From positions 1-64,000 of the forward strand of contig NZ_JAACYW010000007.1 in NCBI RefSeq assembly GCF_015356825.1: 64,000 nt of DNA, given 5' to 3'. Below are positions 7,518 through 14,918 of the stretch, in pieces. Position 1 is the first letter of the stretch. Every line of letters starts with the position of its first letter. Source of the DNA: Catenulispora rubra (GTDB taxonomy: Bacteria; Actinomycetota; Actinomycetes; Streptomycetales; Catenulisporaceae). Position numbers and translations under genes: made by a program. Under the pieces are notes generated by a model, which saw nothing but the letters and a program-made list of their open reading frames with translations, was not told the DNA's origin and searched no databases.

Positions 7518-8569
7518 CTGAGTCGGCCGGAGCGCCCAGGACCGGCGCCGGTGCCCCGACGCGCCCCCGGGCCGGCCTGCCGGTCGTGCACCGAGCGCAC
7601 CACGACCAGGCGGTCGGTCAGCTGGATGGTGCCGATCGCCACGTCGTCGTAGCGCATGGTCCGCGACCCGCGGATGACCGCCAGCACCGGCTCCTTGACC
7701 GCCCGGGGCTCCTTGTCCACGTCGCGGGCGTCGGCGGGGCGCTCCATGAGCTCCAGGCCGTCGCCGTAGGACAGCAGGTCCTGCACCACCTGGCCGACCT
7801 TGGGGCTGATCGTGGCCACGCCGAGCAACTGACCGGCGGTGTCGGAGCTGGTGACCACCGAGGACGCGCCGCTCTCGCGCAGCAGCGCGGCGTTCTCGGC
7901 CTCCCGGACCGAGGCCACCACCATGGCGCGGCGGGTCAGACGACGTACGGTCAGCGTGGTCAGCACGGCCGTGTCGTCCCGGTCGGCGCTGATCACCACG
8001 TGTTTGGCCTTGGTGATCTCCGCGCGCTCCAACACCTCGCTGCGGCTGCCGTCGCCGACGATGCCGGCCAGGCCGCGCCGGTTGGCCTCGGCGATCCGCG
8101 CCGGGTCGGTGTCGACGACCACGATCGATTCCGGGGTGTGGCCGTTCTTCAGCAGCGTCTGCACCGCCGAGCTGCCCTTGGTGCCGTAGCCGACCACCAC
8201 GGTGTGATCCCGCACCTTCGACCTCCACCTCTCCTGCCGCCATTCGTTGCGGGTCCGCTCGGTCAGCACCTCCAGGGTGGTGCCGACCAACACCAGCAGG
8301 AACATCACGCGCAGCGGCGTGACGACGAGCGTGTTGACCAGCCGGGCCGAGTCGCTGACCGGCACCACGTCGCCGTAGCCGGTGGTCGACAGGGTCACGG
8401 TGGCGTAGTAGAAGGCTGTGAGCCAGCCGACCGTCTTGCCGGAGGAGTCGCGGTAGCCGTTGCGTCCCAGATAGACGATCACCGCCGAGAGCACCAGGAT
8501 CCCGAGCGCCAGCAGCACCCGCTTGAGCACCGCCCACAGCGGGCCCGAGACCGCGCGCGGCAGCACCAC
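7514..8569 (-). CDS. Two-TM potassium channel with TrkA-N (RCK) domain
   Basis: 351 residues from GTG at 8569. The first membrane helix (LLALGILVLSAVIVYLG) is followed by the pore loop with selectivity filter TTGYGD, a second helix (LRVMFLLVLVGTTLEVL), and a TrkA-N/RCK nucleotide-binding domain starting VVVGYGTKGSSAV. Conserved DTDPARIAEA and VVISADRDD segments follow. It should be a ligand-gated K+ channel like MthK/Kch. The start is uncertain: a CTG at 8611 overlaps the moeA stop (cTGA) and has GGAGG 10 bp upstream, and would add 14 residues. The C-terminus is a short Gly/Arg-rich tail reaching into the 9-bp repeat. Confidence 0.88.
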   Translation of the reverse strand: MVLPRAVSGPLWAVLKRVLLALGILVLSAVIVYLGRNGYRDSSGKTVGWLTAFYYATVTLSTTGYGDVVPVSDSARLVNTLVVTPLRVMFLLVLVGTTLEVLTERTRNEWRQERWRSKVRDHTVVVGYGTKGSSAVQTLLKNGHTPESIVVVDTDPARIAEANRRGLAGIVGDGSRSEVLERAEITKAKHVVISADRDDTAVLTTLTVRRLTRRAMVVASVREAENAALLRESGASSVVTSSDTAGQLLGVATISPKVGQVVQDLLSYGDGLELMERPADARDVDKEPRAVKEPVLAVIRGSRTMRYDDVAIGTIQLTDRLVVVRSVHDRQAGPGARRGTGAGPGRSGRLS

Positions 8570-8607
8570 CGACGGGCGGAACGGCGCTGCGTACGTGGTG
8601 TGCTCGC

Positions 8608-9891
8608 TCAGACCGTAAGCACCTCCACCCGCTGCCCTGCGCCGAGGGCGACCACCCCTCCCCCCGGCGGTACGACGGCCAGCCCGTCGGCCAGCGCCAG
8701 TCCGCGCAGCATCGCCGGGCCGGTGAACCGCAGCGGGATCGCGACGGCGTCGGTGACGGAGACGGGCACGAGTCGAGTGTCGGTCGGGTGGGTGCCGACG
8801 GCATCCCCGAGCGGCAGGAAGTGTGACGTCTCCGCCAGCCCCGACAGCCGGCGCAGCAGCGGCCGCACCACGGTGACGAAGCCGGCGACGGCGGCCAGCG
8901 GGTTGCCGGGCAGCCCGGCGACGAACCGGCGGTGCTGCCGGGTGCCGCCGTACTGGCCGAGCAGCATCGGGTGTCCCGGCCGCACCGAGACGCCGTCGAC
9001 GAGCAGGCGCGCGCCGAGCTCGGCCAGCACGCGGTGCACGTGGTCCCGCGGCCCGCGCGCCGTGCCGCCGGTGGTGATCACCAGATCGGCGGGGGAGGAC
9101 GCGACGGCCGCGAGCAGGTCCCGCGGGTCGTCGGCGACCCGGCTCACCGTCACCTCGACGCCGAGCGCTTCGAGCCACGCGGTGAACATCGGGCCGAGCG
9201 CGTCGCGGATCCGGGCGCCGTCCGGGAGGCCGGACTCGGCCAGCTCGTCGCCGATCACGACGAGCGCGACGCGCGGGCGCTCGTGGACCGGCAGGTCGTC
9301 GTAGCCCGCGGCGGCGGCCAGGCCGAGTACCGCGGGGGTGACGCGGGTGCCGGCCGAGAGCAGGGTCTCGCCGCGGCGCGACTCCTGGCCCTGCGGCCGG
9401 ATGTCGGACCCTATCGGCAGGCCCGGTTCGGTGCCGCGCAGGGCGCGCGTCGCGGTGGCGGCGTTCGAGACGGCCGCATAAGAACGCTGCGGTGCGGCGG
9501 CGGCCGGGGCCGGGGCCGGGTGGCTGTGCTCCTCGGCGGTCTCGCTGACATGGAGCCTGGTGCGCTCGTCGACGAAGCCGCGCTCACGGCGAAGGACCGC
9601 CGACGCGCCGGAGGGAACCCGGGCCCCGGTGGCGATCTCCACGGCCTCACCGTCGCCGAGCCGCGTGGCCTCCTGACCGGCGAGCACCTGGCCGGTGACC
9701 CGCCACGGCCCCGGGCCGGACACCGCCCAGCCGTCCATGGCGGAGGTCGCGAACGGCGGCAGGTCGACCAGGGCGGACAGCGACTCGGCGAGCACCGCGC
9801 CGCGTGCCTGGGCCATGGGGACTCGGGTGGTCGGCAGGGGGATCGCCGCGGCACCGGCGATCTTGCGGGCCTCGGCCCAGGACGTGCTCAC
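8608..9891 (-). CDS. moeA: Molybdopterin molybdenumtransferase-like protein (MoeA)
   Basis: 427 residues. Features are the N-terminal LPPFATSAMDGWAVSG (the MoeA S-x-MDGYA motif), TGARVPSGASAVLRRE, the MoCF-binding domain with VVIGDELAESG and ADLVITTGGTARGPRDHVH, VRPGHPMLLGQ, and VAGLPGNPLAAVAGF. MoeA inserts molybdate into adenylated molybdopterin. The GTG at 9891 overlaps the mobA stop as GTGA, giving a coupled pair. A His/Pro/Ala-rich insert (SHPAPAPAAAAPQ) interrupts domain III. The gene assignment is solid; in vivo it could also be a MogA-independent paralogue. Confidence 0.88.
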   Translation of the reverse strand: MSTSWAEARKIAGAAAIPLPTTRVPMAQARGAVLAESLSALVDLPPFATSAMDGWAVSGPGPWRVTGQVLAGQEATRLGDGEAVEIATGARVPSGASAVLRRERGFVDERTRLHVSETAEEHSHPAPAPAAAAPQRSYAAVSNAATATRALRGTEPGLPIGSDIRPQGQESRRGETLLSAGTRVTPAVLGLAAAAGYDDLPVHERPRVALVVIGDELAESGLPDGARIRDALGPMFTAWLEALGVEVTVSRVADDPRDLLAAVASSPADLVITTGGTARGPRDHVHRVLAELGARLLVDGVSVRPGHPMLLGQYGGTRQHRRFVAGLPGNPLAAVAGFVTVVRPLLRRLSGLAETSHFLPLGDAVGTHPTDTRLVPVSVTDAVAIPLRFTGPAMLRGLALADGLAVVPPGGGVVALGAGQRVEVLTV

Positions 9892-11087
9892 CGGCCGCCG
9901 GCTCCCGGTGCGCCGCCGGCCGAGTCGCCGGCCGAGTCGCTCGCGGAGTGGCCTGCGGAAGCCCTGCCAGCGCTCCCGGCGTCGCCGGCGCCAGCGGTTG
10001 TCGAGCTGCTTCCCGGGCCGCTGTTTGTGCCGCCGGCCGAGCTGTCTGCCGAGCCGCTGCCCGCCGCGCTGCCTGCTGAACCGATCGCGGCCGAGCCGGC
10101 CGAGGCGTCGCGGGTCGCAGCCGGACTGCCCGCCACCGAACCGCCGACCGAGCCCCCGACCGTCCCGCTCGCCGCGCCGTGACCGGGCCCGGTCGGGCCG
10201 CCGGTCTCCGGGTCCCAGGCCTGAGCCAGGGCGCTGAGCTTCGCGATCGGCCCGTCCAGGGCGCCGCGCCCGCCGTCGGCCGAGCTGCGCAGCCCGACCG
10301 CGTACCCCGCCAGGAACGTGGTCAGCGGCGCCGCCGGTCGCAGGACATTGTGCGCGGCGACCCCGGCCAGCCCGAGGATCGCGTCCAGGTCGGCCTCGCC
10401 GAGTTCGTGCCCGGTGAGCCCGAGTTCGGCCGCGGCGGCGGCGCACCAGTCGGCGAGCTGCTTCTTGTCGTCCATGTCGTCCATCTTCGCCTTTGTCGCG
10501 GGTCGTGTCGCAACCAGCGCGCGTGCGGAGTCAACGGCTTCCCAGGTGTCGCAGTCCGCGGTCACGCCCCGCGTGTCCGGGACCCGGGTCACGGCCAGCG
10601 CCTCGACGATCGAGAACAGGCGTGCGCCCCGGAGTTCGGGCACCGCGTCCAATGCTTCCGCGAGCGTGCTGCGCCGGTATACCGCGGCGAGTGGTTGGTC
10701 CTTGCCGCGCTCGTCGGTGAAGAGCACCGCGTCGGCGGTCAGCGCGCGCCGCAGCGTCGTGACGGCTTCGACGTCCAGGAACGGCAGGTCGGCGGCGAAG
10801 ACGGCGACGAGCTCCGCGGAGCCGACCGTCATCCCCGCGGCCAGCGCCGGCACCGGACCCCCGCCGGGAGGGTATTCGCGGGTGAACACGACCGGCTGGC
10901 TCACCGGCCGGGGCGGACCGACGACCGCGACCGACGCCGCGCCCCGGCAGGCGGCCAGCACCCGGTCGAGCATGCTGACCCCGCCGACTTCGAGCGCGGG
11001 TTTGTCGGTCCCGCCCAGCCGGCGCGCGCCGCCGCCGGCCAGGACGATCACGTCGAAGGGTTCGCCGGATCCGCCCAGAGCGTCCAT
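9888..11087 (-). CDS. mobA: MobA-like molybdenum cofactor nucleotidyltransferase fused to DUF6457, with Gly/Ser tail
   Basis: 399 residues in three parts. Residues 1-200 form an NTP-transferase domain (VIVLAGGGARRLGGTDKPAL, AADLPFL), as in MobA, which makes Mo-guanine dinucleotide. Residues about 210-280 (LADWCAAAAAELGLTG... AHNVLRPAAPLTTFLAGYAVG) match the small DUF6457 helical domain seen beside or fused to MobA in actinobacteria. From about 290 to the end is an extreme Gly/Ala/Ser-rich low-complexity tail. The stop overlaps the moeA GTG. The ATG at 11087 is near-immediately before the glycine-rich NTP loop. The divergent steroid operon starts on the other side. Confidence 0.85.
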   Translation of the reverse strand: MDALGGSGEPFDVIVLAGGGARRLGGTDKPALEVGGVSMLDRVLAACRGAASVAVVGPPRPVSQPVVFTREYPPGGGPVPALAAGMTVGSAELVAVFAADLPFLDVEAVTTLRRALTADAVLFTDERGKDQPLAAVYRRSTLAEALDAVPELRGARLFSIVEALAVTRVPDTRGVTADCDTWEAVDSARALVATRPATKAKMDDMDDKKQLADWCAAAAAELGLTGHELGEADLDAILGLAGVAAHNVLRPAAPLTTFLAGYAVGLRSSADGGRGALDGPIAKLSALAQAWDPETGGPTGPGHGAASGTVGGSVGGSVAGSPAATRDASAGSAAIGSAGSAAGSGSADSSAGGTNSGPGSSSTTAGAGDAGSAGRASAGHSASDSAGDSAGGAPGAGGR

Positions 11088-11118
11088 ACCGCCACCATAA
11101 CGGGGTGTGGCCTTCCAG

Positions 11119-11132
11119 TAGAACGTGTTCTA
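11119..11132. promoter_or_regulatory. KstR-type operator, perfect palindrome
   Basis: TAGAACGTGTTCTA is a perfect 14-bp palindrome and fits the KstR consensus TNNAACNNGTTNNA of the TetR-family repressor of cholesterol catabolism in mycobacteria and rhodococci. A candidate -10 TAATCT (11131-11136) overlaps its right end, so binding would block the promoter of the operon starting at 11251. The mobA gene starts 31 bp to the left on the other strand and could share control. Confidence 0.88.
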
Positions 11133-11250
11133 ATCTGACGAGTGCTCAGATCGCGTTCGGGCCGCCGCGGACTGCCGGTCGGGGCGCCGATCAGCACCTT
11201 CAGCACTCGCCCGTCCAGCCGATCACGCCGACCGCGGGAGACGCCGCCGC

Positions 11251-12459
11251 ATGCACCCTCCGGAACACCTGGCCTACACCCCGGCCCAACGGGCCCTGCG
11301 AGCCGAACTGCGGGCGTACTTCGCCGCGCTCGTCACCGAGGAGGTCCGTCACGATCTGCGGCTGCCCGAGAGCTCCACGGACACTGTCCGTACCCTGCAC
11401 CGGAAGCTCGGAGCGGACGGTTGGCTCGGCGTCGGCTGGCCGAAGGAGTACGGAGGCCGCGGCCTGACACCGGTGGAGCAGTTCATCTTCTTCGACGAGG
11501 CATCGCGTGCGGGGTGTCCGATGCCCCTGGTGGCGCTCAACACTGTGGGGCCGACGCTTATGCGTTTCGGTACACAGGAACAGAGGGACCTGATCCTTCC
11601 GCGCATCCTCACCGCGGAGATCGACGTCGCGGCCGGCTACTCCGAGCCCGGCGCCGGTACCGATCTGGCGAGTCTGACCACACGTGCCGTGCGCACAGAG
11701 GACGGCAGCGCCTATGTGGTCAACGGCCAGAAGATCTTCACGACGCATGGGGACTCCGCAGAGTACGTCTGGCTCGCCTGCCGGACCGACCCCGAAGCGC
11801 CGAAACACAAAGGCATCTCGATCTTGCTGGTCGACACCAGCGACCCCGGTTTCGAGGCGACGAAGATCCACACGATCGCTTCGCACTACACGACCGCGAC
11901 GTACTACCGCGACGTCCGTGTGCCGGTGACGATGCGGGTCGGTGCCGAGAACGAGGGCTGGAAGCTGATCACCACCCAGCTGAACCACGAGCGCGTGGCG
12001 TTGGCGGCGGTGGCGCAGGGCGTGATCCGGTCGTTCGCGAAGGTGCAGAGCTGGGCCATGCAGACCCCGGCCGCCGGTGGGAAGCGGGTCATAGACCTGC
12101 CCTGGGTGAAAACCGCTATGGCCCGCGCCTATATCCGCATCAGCGGTCTGAGGCTTCTGAACGGCCAGATGGTCGCGGCTCTGCAGAAGGACCAGACCGG
12201 CGGCCACCTGTCCCCCGCCGACGCGTCCGCGGCGAAGGTGCATGGTACGGAAACGCATATAGAGGCGTTGGCAGAGTTGCTCCAGGTACTCGGCGCGGCG
12301 GGAATCCTTAAGACGAGCTCTCCCGGCGCGCTTCTTATGGGCGACCTCGAATACCTCTACCGCTATGCGGTCACCAACACCTTCGGCGGCGGGGCCAACG
12401 AGATCCAGCGGGAGATCATCGCGATGACCGGGCTGGCGATGCCCAGGGTGCGGAGATAG
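11251..12459 (+). CDS. Acyl-CoA dehydrogenase, ChsE2/FadE29-like
   Basis: 402 residues, full-length acyl-CoA dehydrogenase: N-terminal helical domain, beta domain with AAGYSEPGAGTDLASL and VVNGQKIFTTHGDSAEYVWLACR, C-terminal helical domain with NHERVALAAVAQGV and TNTFGGGANEIQREIIA. In M. tuberculosis FadE28-FadE29 form an alpha2beta2 enzyme that dehydrogenates the 3-carbon side chain of 3-oxo-4-pregnene-20-carboxyl-CoA. Assignment to that role rests on the gene order (two fadE, two MaoC, DUF35, Ltp2) and the KstR-like operator. The ATG at 11251 follows GGGAG. The mRNA leader would be about 110 nt. Confidence 0.85.
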   Translation: MHPPEHLAYTPAQRALRAELRAYFAALVTEEVRHDLRLPESSTDTVRTLHRKLGADGWLGVGWPKEYGGRGLTPVEQFIFFDEASRAGCPMPLVALNTVGPTLMRFGTQEQRDLILPRILTAEIDVAAGYSEPGAGTDLASLTTRAVRTEDGSAYVVNGQKIFTTHGDSAEYVWLACRTDPEAPKHKGISILLVDTSDPGFEATKIHTIASHYTTATYYRDVRVPVTMRVGAENEGWKLITTQLNHERVALAAVAQGVIRSFAKVQSWAMQTPAAGGKRVIDLPWVKTAMARAYIRISGLRLLNGQMVAALQKDQTGGHLSPADASAAKVHGTETHIEALAELLQVLGAAGILKTSSPGALLMGDLEYLYRYAVTNTFGGGANEIQREIIAMTGLAMPRVRR

Positions 12460-12467
12460 GGAGAACT

Positions 12468-13001
12468 GTGGAGACCGATCCGCTGTACGAGACAGTGTCC
12501 GCCCACACAGCCGATCCGCCGTCCGAGCCGGTCCCGGCCTGGGACCCGGTGAACCAGCCGATGATCCGGCACTGGTGCGACGCGATGGGCGACGAACTGC
12601 CGGTCTACACCGACGCGGCGGCGGCGCGCGCGGTGGGCCATCCCGACGTGGTCGCACCGCCGGCGTCGTTGCAGGCCTGGACGATGCCCGGGCTGCGGAT
12701 GCGCGGCTTCGAGGACGGGACCACCCGGGCCCAGGCCACGCTGGTCGAGGCCGGCTACCGGGCCGTGGTGGCGACCGACTGCGAGCAGACCTATCACCGG
12801 TACCTCACTGTGGGAGACCACCTGTACGCCACCTCGCGGCTCGACTCTGTGTCGCCGCGCAAGAAGACGGCGCTCGGAGAGGGCTACTTCCTGACCTCGG
12901 TCACGGAGTACCGCGACCAGCACGGCGAACTCGTCGGCGAGATGCTGTTCCGCACCCTGTGGTTCCAGCCGAAGGCGCAGGACCCGGGAGCGAAGGCATG
13001 A
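12468..13001 (+). CDS. MaoC-like hot-dog protein, ChsH2 N-terminal-half equivalent
   Basis: 177 residues with the hot-dog fold typical of MaoC-like hydratases: GDELPVYTD, GHPDVVAPPASLQAW, CEQTYHRYLTVGDHLYATSRLDSVSPRKKTALGEGYF. It corresponds to the N-terminal domain of M. tuberculosis ChsH2 (Rv3542c), which pairs with ChsH1 to hydrate the steroid enoyl-CoA. In that protein a DUF35 domain is fused to the C-terminus; here DUF35 is the next gene, joined by ATGA overlap. GTG start at 12468 with GGGAG 7 bp upstream. Confidence 0.82.
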   Translation: METDPLYETVSAHTADPPSEPVPAWDPVNQPMIRHWCDAMGDELPVYTDAAAARAVGHPDVVAPPASLQAWTMPGLRMRGFEDGTTRAQATLVEAGYRAVVATDCEQTYHRYLTVGDHLYATSRLDSVSPRKKTALGEGYFLTSVTEYRDQHGELVGEMLFRTLWFQPKAQDPGAKA

Positions 13002-13408
13002 CGCGCCCGCAGCCGGTGACCGGCCGGGACAACGCCTACTTCTGGGAGGGTGTCGCGAAGGGCGACGTGTTCATCCAGAAATGCACAGCCTGTGGATCGC
13101 TCCGGCATCCCCCTTCGCCCATGTGCCCGGACTGCCAGTCCCTGGACTGGACGACGGTGAAGGCGACCGGTCAGGCCGTCCTGCACAGCTACACGATCTG
13201 CCATCACCCGCTCCCGCCCTGGGAAGAGGGTCCCTATGCGGTGGCTCTCATAGACCTGGAAGTAGAAGACAGCGACGCGCGACCGCGCATCGTCTGCGGC
13301 ACACGTGGCATCGCCAACGAGGACCTGCGTATAGAGATGCCGCTGAACCTCGTCTTCGAGGACGGCCTCGTCTTCGCCGGACCGGCTCTGGAAGGTGGGG
13401 CGTCGTGA
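12998..13408 (+). CDS. DUF35 OB-fold zinc-ribbon protein, ChsH2 C-terminal-half equivalent
   Basis: 136 residues. The N-terminal helix (NAYFWEGVAKGDVFIQKC) is followed by a rubredoxin-like zinc ribbon with two CxxC pairs (CTAC, CPDC) and an OB-fold (GQAVLHSYTICHHP... YAVALIDLE). DUF35 proteins escort thiolase-like partners. In M. tuberculosis the DUF35 half of ChsH2 binds Ltp2 to form the retro-aldolase, and an Ltp2-like gene lies downstream here. The ATG at 12998 overlaps the MaoC stop, and the stop overlaps the GTG of the next fadE. It uses several AT-rich codons (ATA Ile) unlike the surrounding average. Confidence 0.85.
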   Translation: MTRPQPVTGRDNAYFWEGVAKGDVFIQKCTACGSLRHPPSPMCPDCQSLDWTTVKATGQAVLHSYTICHHPLPPWEEGPYAVALIDLEVEDSDARPRIVCGTRGIANEDLRIEMPLNLVFEDGLVFAGPALEGGAS

Positions 13409-14493
13409 CCGTCATGGACCAGTCGGTGGACGATGCGCTGGAAGCCGTGGGAGAGCTCTCCATCGCGGTCTTCAAGGACCTCGATATAGAAGCCACACGG
13501 AGTCCGGCCTACAGCAACGAACCGGTATCGGATGAACACGACCGCCGCCTGTGGCGGATCCTCGCGGATACCGGACTGCTCGCCGCGGTCCTTCCAGAGA
13601 GCGTGGGAGGCGGCGGTACCGGTCTGCCGGGCATGGTGCGCCTGCTGACGGACGCCGGCGCCGCGCTGGCCCGGCTGCCTCTCGTGGAGACGTTCGTCGC
13701 GGTCTCGGTCATCGACGAGAAGAACCTGTCGGCGGTTATCTCCGGAGAGCTGGTCATCACCGCGGCGCTCGCCGAGCATCCATCCGCGGTGGCCGCGCCG
13801 CTGCGGCTGACCGGCCAGCGGCTCAACGGGATCACGCAGCTGGTGCCGTATCCGCTCAGCTCCGATCTGGCGCTCGTCCCGGCCCTGCGTGAGGACGACA
13901 AGGAAGTGCTGGCGCTGGTCTCCCTGTCGACGGCGCGCGTCGGCGACCAGGTGACCACGACCGGCGAGCCCTTGGGCGTCCTGGAGTTCATCGACGCCGA
14001 GGTCATGGAGGTGAGCGAAGCGGTCGACGAGGCCCGGGCCCTGGCCGCGCTGTTCTCCTCGGCGATGTTGTGCGGGATCGCGGCGCGCGCCCTGGCGATG
14101 ACCGCCGAGTACACCGGCGGCCGCGTTCAGTTCGGGCATCCGCTCGCGACGTTCCAAGGCGTGGCCCTGCGCGCTGCGGACCTCTATATCGACTCCCGCG
14201 CTATGCAGGCCGCGCTGTGGGACGCCGTATACGCGATCGCAGAGAACGGCATCGGTTCACCGCGCGCCCGCTATGCGGTTGCCACCGCCAAGGTCTGGGC
14301 CTCCGACGGCGCACGCCGGGTCGTCGGTTCCGCGCACCACCTGCACGGCGGCTTCGGAGTGGACGTCACCTATCCCCTGCACCGGTACCACGCATGGGCC
14401 CGCTACTGGGAACTCTATGGCGGCTCTGCAGAGGCCTGGTCCGGTGACCTCGGCGAGCTGATCGCCGCCCACCCGATCGAGGAGGACGAATGA
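13405..14493 (+). CDS. Acyl-CoA dehydrogenase, ChsE1/FadE28-like
   Basis: 362 residues, shorter and more divergent than its partner at 11251, as is usual for the FadE28-type subunit. It shows the N-terminal domain (LWRILADTGLLAAVLPESVGGGGTG), a weakly conserved middle domain, and a C-terminal domain with FGHPLATFQGVALRAADLYIDSR and HHLHGGFGVDVTYPLHRYHAWAR. The degenerate middle domain fits a heteromeric enzyme in which FAD and substrate sites are shared between subunits. GTG at 13405 overlaps the DUF35 stop. Role by operon context: dehydrogenation of the C-22 steroid acyl-CoA. Confidence 0.83.
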   Translation: MTVMDQSVDDALEAVGELSIAVFKDLDIEATRSPAYSNEPVSDEHDRRLWRILADTGLLAAVLPESVGGGGTGLPGMVRLLTDAGAALARLPLVETFVAVSVIDEKNLSAVISGELVITAALAEHPSAVAAPLRLTGQRLNGITQLVPYPLSSDLALVPALREDDKEVLALVSLSTARVGDQVTTTGEPLGVLEFIDAEVMEVSEAVDEARALAALFSSAMLCGIAARALAMTAEYTGGRVQFGHPLATFQGVALRAADLYIDSRAMQAALWDAVYAIAENGIGSPRARYAVATAKVWASDGARRVVGSAHHLHGGFGVDVTYPLHRYHAWARYWELYGGSAEAWSGDLGELIAAHPIEEDE

Positions 14494-14918
14494 GCGGGGC
14501 CGGACGCGGTCACACCCAGGGCGCGCTGCCGAAGGTCGGGGAGACGCTGCCGGAGCTGGTCATCCCGATCACGCCGACGCGGATCGTCGCCGGGGCCATC
14601 GCCTCCCGCGACTACCAGGACGTGCACCACGACGTCCCGGCGGCCCGGGAGAAGGGCTCCCCCGACATCTTCATGAACATCCTCACCACCAACGGCCTCG
14701 TCGGGAGGTTCGTGACCGACTGGGCCGGCGCCGAGGCCCGGATCCTGAAGATCGCGATCCGGCTCGGCGTGCCGAACTACCCCGGCGACACGATGACCCT
14801 CAGCGGGTCCGTGGCGCGCGTCGGGGAGGACGGCACGGTCGAGGTCGCGGTCCGCGGCGCGAACCAACTCGGCTACCACGTCACCGGCACCGTCACGCTG
14901 AAGGGCCTCGGGGAGTGA
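14490..14918 (+). CDS. MaoC-like enoyl-CoA hydratase, ChsH1-like
   Basis: 142 residues, single hot-dog domain. The hydratase-2 type catalytic motif is seen in AIASRDYQDVHHD (Asp and His), followed by SPDIFMNILTTNGLVGRFVTDW. M. tuberculosis ChsH1 supplies the catalytic residues in the ChsH1-ChsH2 heterotetramer. The MaoC protein at 12468 lacks this motif, which fits a catalytic/non-catalytic pair. ATG at 14490 overlaps the stop of the upstream fadE (ATGA). Its own stop overlaps the GTG of the Ltp2-like gene. Confidence 0.85.
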   Translation: MSGAGRGHTQGALPKVGETLPELVIPITPTRIVAGAIASRDYQDVHHDVPAAREKGSPDIFMNILTTNGLVGRFVTDWAGAEARILKIAIRLGVPNYPGDTMTLSGSVARVGEDGTVEVAVRGANQLGYHVTGTVTLKGLGE

